This document shows, in pieces, positions 57,306 to 64,000 of a DNA stretch of 64,000 nt. Made by a program: the position numbers and the translations under genes. Each line of letters begins with the position of its first letter. Within the stretch, counting starts at the first letter, position 1. Below the pieces are notes generated by a model. It was given only the letters and a program-made list of their open reading frames with translations, was not told where the DNA came from and searched no databases. This stretch comes from Chrysaora quinquecirrha (taxonomy: Eukaryota; Cnidaria; Scyphozoa; Semaeostomeae; Pelagiidae): contig JACTAT010000045.1 in NCBI GenBank assembly GCA_014526335.1, forward strand, positions 124,001 through 188,000. Direction: 5' to 3'.

Positions 57306-58886
57306 TGTGGATTCTTATAATCATTTATGGATGCTTCATTATCAACCAGAATTGTTGTTGGCTTGCTTTACAATCGCTAATCACCTCACAAACCCCGAAA
57401 AGCCGAAATCGAGCCCGAAAATGCCTAAAAAGATTTTAAACCGAATATTCTTTCATAATCTATTACTATAGATGCGAAACTTCCAAGGTCGTTCAACGGA
57501 TCATCGCGAAGCGTAGCAAGGCAGTCGCCTTCAAAAAGAAGAAGAAATACAAACTCTCAAATAGTGTTGAATGAAGAAGAAAATGACGGTTGAAATAGTT
57601 TGATGCTTTTTTCGAAGAGTGGAGGATGGATTATGTAGTTTATGACGAATTATAAAGCATTGAAAGTGAAGATGATGATTCAGAATGGATTCCTTGAACT
57701 ACAAGTAACACTTATCTTATTCTTCTAAGTTTTCGTGTGCTGTCATATCTTTAGTTATAACGTTGTTTGTTTTGAGAGGATACTCGTCCCAGACCATTTA
57801 CTTATTCTTTCCTTGCAAATAGCAAGGCCAGCTGACAGTGCCTGCGACAACGTAGATTTAACTGGAGTGAAATATAAGCGGTTATACGCAAAAATTATCG
57901 CATATGATGACGTCATCAAAAAGTCAACTTCCGGTAAAATTGAAAAAGGCCCATCTCGGATTCGGAAACTCCATGGTTGTATTAGTAAGAAAGTGCAATA
58001 AAAAGCGGGGTAAGGTTGAAATTTAGTTGTTTTGTGATTCTTCCCTGCCACAAAGGGGCTTGATAGGAACAAAAGATCAAAAATTGTTACAAAGTTAAAA
58101 ATGATGAAACATTGATAATGGTTACAACAACCCAGGAATAGCCAATTGATTTTTCATTTGCTGTAAATTATGAAACTCAAATTTCAAATTTTTAGATTGA
58201 TTGATGAAGTTTGCAAGAGGCCTTCAATTTAAGCTAGGCTTAATTAAAATATTGATGGATTTCCCAGTTTTAGAGTGCTTTGTGTTATCCAGCTAACCAA
58301 GCATAACAAAGCTTTTGGTAAATCAATGGAAGAAAACGGTTTCTAAGCAGAACCTTCATCTATGGCTAAAGAATGCATAAAAATTAAAAGTATAAAATAA
58401 GGTTACATGGTTGTTGGCAACTTTATGTATCTATGAAACTTTTTCAATAAAGAATGAAAAATATAAGATTATTATTCCCTTAGTTCTTTATTATTTATTC
58501 ATTCGTCTTAGAAGGACCTGGCAGTTAAAAACATTATTTTGTCTATCATATGCATATAAATCGCGCATGCCCCGTAAAATTATTTTCGGGCCAGTTTTGG
58601 CGACAGGAAGAGGTATGTTTGTTAGTGAATATGATTATTGCTCAATGCATTTATTTTAATTTATCTAAAAATTTTAGATAAAAATACAAAAGTCAATTTT
58701 GTTTCCTTCCTTGCACTCAAAACAGAAGTCAATGAAGGAATGCTGGATGTTGCAGCGTGTTGGTAAGTCAAGGGAAGGGGGCTATTTTTGCACTAAAAGG
58801 AATTCAAAACGATCACTTTTGCAGAGAGCAATACATGATATAACTTATATAATTAAGCACTTTTGCAAGAAGTGAGGAGATAGACT

Positions 58887-60898
58887 AATGAGAGAGCGTG
58901 ATCGAGTCAAGAAAAGAGCCGAAAAAGATCACAGTCTATGGTCAAGGTATAAAAAACTCAAGAACAAGGTAACGAGTGAACTGCGAAATTGTGTCCAAGA
59001 TTACTACCACAGATTAATTGAAGAAAACTCTGGTAGTCCAAAGACCATGTGGAAGACGATAAACAGGGTATTAAACAAAACTAAAAATTCTGTTAATTCT
59101 GTCACATCAAGTGGTCACAAGTTGGATCGCCCCAATGAAATAGCCGAGGCATTTAATGATCATTTTGTGACTAGCAAGCAAAATCAAGATGACCCCATAA
59201 CTTACGTCAAAGATTTGATGAGACACAAATCCTTTCCCAAGTTTAAGAAAGTTGACGTTTGCTATGTCAAACATGAAATAAATAGATTAAAGAGCTCGAA
59301 GTCACCAGGGCCTGATAAAATTCCTATCAAAATTCTTAAGGACACGATAGAAATAGTAAGTGGACCTCTAACGACAATATTTAACACGTCTCTAGAAATG
59401 GGTGTCTGTCCAGCTCCTTGGAAATTTGCGAGAGTAACACCAATCTTTAAAGCAGGCCAGAAATCAGAGTTATCAAATTACAGACCTATCTCTGTTGTCT
59501 CGATATTATCTAGATTACTGGAAAAAGTTGCCCATGATCAACTTTTTACTCATGAAGAATAATGGCATTTTCTCAGATGACAAGTTCGCGTTTCGTAAGG
59601 CACATAGCACGCTAACATCGATACTTAATATCACCGAAGCTTGGTTCAGGAACATAAATGATCGAAAAACAAATATAAGTGTGTTCCTTGATTTAAAAAA
59701 AGCATTTGACACTGTCCATCATGGTATCCTACTATCTAAGTTATCCATCTATGGGGTCTCCAATCTTGAACACAACTGGTTCCACTCATACTTGACTGAA
59801 CGAGAGCAGTATTGCCACATTGAAAGCCACGTATCTAGAAAAAAGCTGCTTCAGTGTGGAATCCCACAAGGTTCGTGTCTGGGTCCCTTACTATTCATCA
59901 TCTACATGAATGATTTTGAGAAATGCCTGAAAAGATCAATCCCCAATCTATACGCTGATGATACAAGCATTTCCTTTGCCTCATCAAAGACTGATGAACT
60001 CTTTAACGACATCAAAGACGAACTTGATCTTATGTCATCCTGGATGAGACAAAATAAACTTAGCTTGATCGCAGAAAAAAGCGAGTTTATGCTGATAGGG
60101 CACCCACGACAACTTAAAGCAACAATAGACTTTCCCGACCTTGAACTGAACAACGAAAAGCTGGGCAGAGTTCGAAAAACCAAATATCTCGGTCTCGTTA
60201 TAGATGAGAGCATGAACTGGGAAGATCAGATCTTGTCTATGAAAAGAAAATGAAAAACGGTCTGGGAGCATTATCTAAACTAAAGAATATTCTCCCCCAG
60301 TCTAACCTAGCAGTCATTTACCGAGCTCTAGTAGAAAGCCATCTGAGATATTGTAATGTTGTCTGGGGACATCTGCCAGACACAAAACTAGAGTCTCTTC
60401 AAAGACTGCAAAATAGGGCTTGCAGATTTATTGAAAATGGCAAATACAAAGATGGCTGGGTCTGTGATTGGTTAAACGTAAAAAACCTAATTAAGTTTGA
60501 TTTGCAACTTATAAAGTGAAAAATGAACTCTGCCCAGAAAACCTGAAGAATATATCCACCACGAGATCGACCATTTCGAGATACAATACACGAAAAATTG
60601 AAGATTTCGAAATTCCCCGACTTCGTTTAGAATATTGTAAGAAATCCTTTAAATACCAGGGAGCAACTAGCTACTTGGAATGAGATCCCAAAAGAAATAA
60701 AAGATTCTGCCTCACTATTTTCCTTCAAACGAAACCTGAAGGAATTTTTGAGGTAATGACCCAAACACGACCCCTTGGAAGAGCAGTTTTTTTATTTTTC
60801 TTATTGAAAATTGTATGTTAGTAGCATAACCTTTTTTTTCTAATATTGCTGAAAGGGTATTGTGTTAAAATAAAAATAAAATGAAATGAAATGAAAAT
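58887..60898 (+). mobile_element. 5'-truncated non-LTR retrotransposon inserted in right palindrome arm
   Basis: The left arm shows the empty site (gatagactcactacac). In the right arm the same sequence is split, with GACT at 58883-58886 and again at 60899-60902, a 4-bp target duplication. The element ends in an ATGAAATGAAATGAAAATGA tail. It lacks the 5' endonuclease region. Confidence 0.9.
58888..60756 (+). pseudogene. Non-LTR reverse transcriptase (frameshifted)
   Basis: It begins in the linker before the RT (RVKKRAEKDHSLWSRYKKLK). RT follows with SPGPDKIPIKIL, NYRPISVVSILSRLLEK, FLDLKKAFDTVHHGILL (motif A), CGIPQGSCLGPLLFIIYMND (motif B) and YADDT (motif C). The thumb and C-terminal block (KTKYLGLVIDESMNW, WNEIPKEIKD...FKRNLKEFLR) follow, to a stop at 60756. 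Frame changes occur near 59500-59560, 60250 and 60520-60660. It is CR1/jockey-like by motif spelling, and inactive. Confidence 0.88.
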
Positions 60899-60996
60899 GA
60901 CTCACTACACAAGTCTCTAGTTTACGCTCCCCTTATTTTGATTTGTCACTCCAACAGAGACTCATGTCCTTATAGCTCTGGAACTGGCTAAAAAAG

Positions 60997-61136
60997 AAGT
61001 ATTGAGGCAGTAACGCTGCAAAGCGACAAGAAGACGAAGCAGAAAAGACGAATTTTTTTAATATTAGTTTTTTAAACAAATTCTTCTTTTTTGCTTCGTC
61101 TACTCGTCGCTTTGCAGCGTTACTGCCTCAATACTT
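60997..61136. mobile_element. Hairpin MITE straddling the outer end of the right palindrome arm
   Basis: aagtattgaggcagtaacgc at 60997 is inverted at 61117-61136, and the match runs inward about 55 bp (gcaaagcgac...gacgaagc). The left palindrome arm contains only the first half, ending at 47931, so the arm boundary lies inside this hairpin. Confidence 0.75.
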
Positions 61137-61308
61137 TATTTTATTTTATTCGCCGCAAGAATCGAAAGATCCGACGGGACAGTCTGCAGTTCTTGGCCTT
61201 TTCTCTTTAACAATAGAAAAAAGATGCCTCGTTTTCATTTTACCAGTATGTGTAAAAGTCGGAATGCTACCGACCAGGGACATTTAAGGCTCTATTGGTT
61301 TTATTATA

Positions 61309-61910
61309 CAGGGTGGCCCAAAAAAAAGGGACCCCCTTAGGTAAATAATTTCTGAATAAATTTTCTCAAGGAGGAATTTTATCAAATTTATACAAGGTAA
61401 TATTCAAGTCAAGTGCGCTAAAATATGTTGGTGATAAGAGCTTCCATCTCGGCGCAATGGGACATTAAATCATGATGTCCAAAAACCAGCTGTTTATATT
61501 CCATTATGCGTACTTTTCTGCAATCGTGCGTGAAGGAGAATCATTATCCCAAAGTAAAATTGTCTCGACCATTAATGTATGGTCAGTCATATTAGAGAAG
61601 TGTATTGAGCAGGATTTAGGACATTTTGAATATCATTTGACTGAAAGAATGAGTTATTGATTTTCTGCTTTTTTTTCGTAAGGATTACGTAAGGGTATAA
61701 AGTTGCATATTTTGTTACAGTACGTTTTTGGATTGTAAAGTTTTAAAGTCAATTTATTCAGAGATACTAACCCATATCATCATGATATTTACATGATATA
61801 TCTCGCTTGAGTTGAATATCATGTAGCATTAATTTCATGAAATTCCAAATTAAGAACACATTATTTATAAATTATTTAGTTTGGGGGTCCCTTTTTTTTG
61901 GGCCACCTTG
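61309..61910. mobile_element. mariner-like MITE
   Basis: The ends cagggtggcccaaaaaaaag and ctttttttttgggccacc-like sequence (one mismatch) are inverses, flanked by TA on both sides (61307-61308 and 61911-61912). It is 602 bp and has only a 62-codon frame (61472-61660) of no recognised family. It is non-autonomous. Confidence 0.85.
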
Positions 61911-63300
61911 TAGAAATAATTCTAATACTTATTTCAAATTCTGATGTAAACTTTTATAGCGAATCTAATGAAGTTTTCGGTATATTTGTATCTTTTTTCT
62001 AAGACTCACAACTTGCCTTTAAGTCCACCGACATCTCGGCTCAGGACTCTGATGGGCCTAAATTCGGTGAAACTAAAGTGGGTCGAAAAATAATGTTACT
62101 TTGATTAAAATTTCGATTTCTTTTTCATTGATGCCAAAATAAAAGCTTTTCTGACTCCCAAAATGTTTTATTGTCACCAGCTTTGCCAAAAAGGCACTAA
62201 AATCGGGTCAGTAGTAGCTAGAGGTGGGGCGCCAAAGCGCAGTGACGTCATCAGTGACGTCATTAGGTCGTGCTATAGTGCGACGGTTTAATCTAGCGCG
62301 CTGGTTTCTACAACCTCAAAAGTCCCCCGACTTCAGTGATGTCATCGCGCTATAGTGCGACGGTTTTTATCAGAGAGCACGAAGCGCGGCAGGCGAAACG
62401 ACCAATGAAATGCGGTTTTCTGATGTGTGATGCAAAATTCGAATTGCGCTTCGAGGCGAAATTGAGCTGTGTCGTGAAATTTTTGACCCTGTAAAACTGA
62501 AGGGTGATATTTTGTTATTACTGTTTTCACTTTAGATCTGGGATTTGACTGATTGTATTAGGTTTATTATGCTTTTCTTTTGACTTTTGTACAAGTTTAA
62601 CAATTGTAAAACTACATTTATTCGAATTTTAGCAATTTTAGTACGATGGTGAGACGTTGGCCTAAGCTACAACAAAACTCTTAGCTGCAGGCAGCTTTCA
62701 ATTTTCTCTCAGAAATGTTAAAGAATGTTTGCGCTTTCAGCATAAAAATGTTAGCTCATGCATGGTCAGTCTATGTGTTTAAACTTTTTTTGCCATATTT
62801 TGCCGCTTGCGAGATATTGAGAGAGGAAGACATCTGAATCATTTCTTGTGGACTCTGGCCTTGTTTTTGTATCTTGTTGTTTTTGTATTTATATCAAAGA
62901 TTCTGTGCAAAAAGTAATCAAAATACTCACAAACAAAGAACGTTATAATAAAAAACCGACATACGGTTATCAGAGAGAGGCAGTCTATTAATTTCTAAGG
63001 TTTTTTGAAATGAATGCAACATGAATTTGAATGTCCAACCTTTATGATTCAGTACGTAAAATGTGGTAGAACACGAAGAACGCAAGACGCCATTCGCAAT
63101 TTCTATTCTAGTTTTCCCGCCCCGACCCAGTCCTCTGCATCACACATAAGAAAACTGTCCACTTGGCGTTTCGCCTCCCGCGCTTTGCGCTCCCTGGTTT
63201 CAATTGATCTAACGCGATGGTTACTCCAACCTCGTTTTCAAGAGTTCTTACAATGCAACACACTTGTCTGAAACCGCTAACCTCGTTTCCGATTTAACAA
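61911..63300. other. No gene recognised; regulatory-looking repeats
   Basis: No supportable gene. The 18-bp sequence gctatagtgcgacggttt occurs twice (62271 and 62350), together with the tandem CRE-like sites listed separately. A plus-strand frame of 85 codons at 63014 is unrecognised. Confidence 0.5.
62243..62262. promoter_or_regulatory. Two tandem CRE/ATF-type palindromes
   Basis: TGACGTCA occurs at 62243-62250 and 62255-62262, centres 12 bp apart. This is the full consensus for CREB/ATF proteins. No gene start was identified nearby. Confidence 0.45.
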
Positions 63301-63312
63301 CCTTTGCAATCT

Positions 63313-63357
63313 AGAAGTTTCCAGAATGTTCCTGAATGTTCCAGAAGATTCTAGAAA
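63313..63357. promoter_or_regulatory. Perfect nine-pentamer heat-shock element
   Basis: Nine contiguous alternating nGAAn and nTTCn pentamers without a mismatch (aGAAg tTTCc aGAAt gTTCc and so on, ending aGAAa). Three pentamers bind one HSF trimer, so this could hold three. An inverted CCAAT box (ATTGG, 63377-63381) and a dyad (63403-63421) follow, then an ATG at 63445, which resembles a plus-strand promoter. Confidence 0.85.
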
Positions 63358-63402
63358 CGAGAAATCCTACAATCTGATTGGTTAATTATGATGGCATAAT
63401 AA

Positions 63403-63421
63403 TTCGAACGCGACGTTCGAA
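63403..63421. promoter_or_regulatory. Dyad ttcgaacg-cga-cgttcgaa
   Basis: A perfect 8-bp inverted repeat around 3 bp, between the CCAAT box and the putative start at 63445. It also contains GAA/TTC units, so it may be a diverged heat-shock half site. Confidence 0.4.
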
Positions 63422-63444
63422 TCGTCTAAATAAATCAAAGCAAA

Positions 63445-63651
63445 ATGAGTTCTGTTAGAAATTAGTCAAGAAGAGGTCACATGTAGAAGAGAGCTCAGCT
63501 GCTAATAATAGTAAGCGAAGAAAAATCGCTTGCGATGTATGCGGGAAATTGTTTGACAGAATGTTAAATCTCTTGTGCGTCTTGAAGTAAAGATGATTTC
63601 ACTAGCTTACCTCATATTCAACGCTGTGAAGAAGGAGCGGGAATTAACTAG
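63445..63651 (+). pseudogene. Decayed C2H2 zinc-finger reading frame under the heat-shock element
   Basis: ATG 63445 reads MSSVRN and stops. One frame over, the sequence continues KKRSHVEESSAANNSKRR, then KIACDVCGKLFDRMLNL, the first half of a C2H2 finger, to a stop at 63590. A further frame gives DDFTSLPHIQRCEEGAG, matching the second half of a finger with Cys where His is expected. Several breaks make it a relic. The family is not identified; it could be a transposon gene or a host zinc-finger gene. Confidence 0.45.
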
Positions 63652-64000
63652 AAAAAATCTATAGTTGCATATTCTTTGGAGAGGAACTATGAATGTCGCA
63701 ATTTAGGAGTTATATCTTTCGAGAGACAATCAATCCCAATCAGCAGTGCATACTATTTTTGGATGCGAGATCTTTTAACATATGCAAGAGCTAGCTCTAA
63801 TATTTCAATAAAGTCTCAAGTAGAACAACATCAAGTCTCTTCCAAGCTAGAAGCTAAAGACCTAGTATGTGGACTTTTCCAATTATGGATAAAGAAGGAA
63901 ATTGGGGGAGAATGGCTGTGTTAATGATTTTTATTGAAGAACTTGCTGATGGTTTAATGAAATATCATGATAGGACTGTAGCAACATCATTCATAGAAGA
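63652..64000. other. No gene recognised
   Basis: Short open frames, one running off the window end. None is recognised. Confidence 0.4.

Larger units (their letters stand above)
56900..61054. repeat. Large palindrome, right arm (with retrotransposon insertion)
   Basis: Inverse of 47931-50062. After subtracting the insertion at 58887-60898 it is about 2.1 kb, the same length as the left arm. Scattered substitutions and small indels separate the arms, so the duplication is not recent, or conversion is incomplete. Confidence 0.88.

Overview
The window looks like animal nuclear DNA, most likely cnidarian. It is AT-rich, carries introns with GT..AG ends, and is dominated by transposable elements and tandem repeats. 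The few host-type exons are phase-1 extracellular modules (a thrombospondin type 1 repeat, cysteine-rich modules, a signal-peptide exon) of a kind I associate with corals, anemones and hydrozoans. The taxon is an inference; no rRNA, mitochondrial or other diagnostic gene is present.

Layout. 1-10 kb: two copies (2-2351 and 5101-7680) of a non-autonomous DNA transposon with very long inverted repeats ending in a 10-bp minisatellite. Around them are small foldback elements, a degenerate minisatellite, a tRNA-like sequence and the 3' end of a non-LTR retrotransposon. 10.4-11.0 kb: a pogo/Tigger-like MITE with TA duplications. 11.9-17.4 kb: a decayed ISL2EU-type transposon with two convergent genes, a SAP-SWIM-YqaJ nuclease protein (+) and a THAP/DDE transposase (-). 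A Penelope-like retroelement with a long intact RT plus GIY-YIG reading frame sits between them. 18.2-19.7 kb: a truncated non-LTR retrotransposon.

21.3-34.65 kb: an uninterrupted satellite of about 169 units of 79 bp. 35.65-47.76 kb (minus strand): a split gene running signal peptide, then two copies of a two-exon cysteine-rich cassette, then TSP1, then a three-module cysteine-rich last exon. The two cassettes lie in a roughly 2.4 kb direct segmental duplication. The duplicates are separated by a 4.8 kb array (39.0-43.8 kb) of 27-bp units, each of which is itself a hairpin. Both cassettes are frame-damaged, but splicing the signal exon directly to TSP1 and the last exon gives an intact 261-aa secreted protein.

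47.93-61.05 kb: a large palindrome with arms of about 2.1 kb around a 6.8 kb spacer. The spacer holds a decayed hAT element (50449-53444) and a chain of small minus-strand exons of an unrecognised gene (54.0-56.4 kb). The right arm carries a later 2 kb non-LTR insertion. 61-64 kb: a hairpin MITE, a mariner-like MITE, tandem CRE-like sites, and a perfect nine-pentamer heat-shock element upstream of a decayed C2H2 zinc-finger frame that reaches the window edge.

Most reading frames here are repeat artefacts or transposon relics. The only plausible host genes are the TSP1 gene, the unknown spacer gene and perhaps an exon at 2694-2902.
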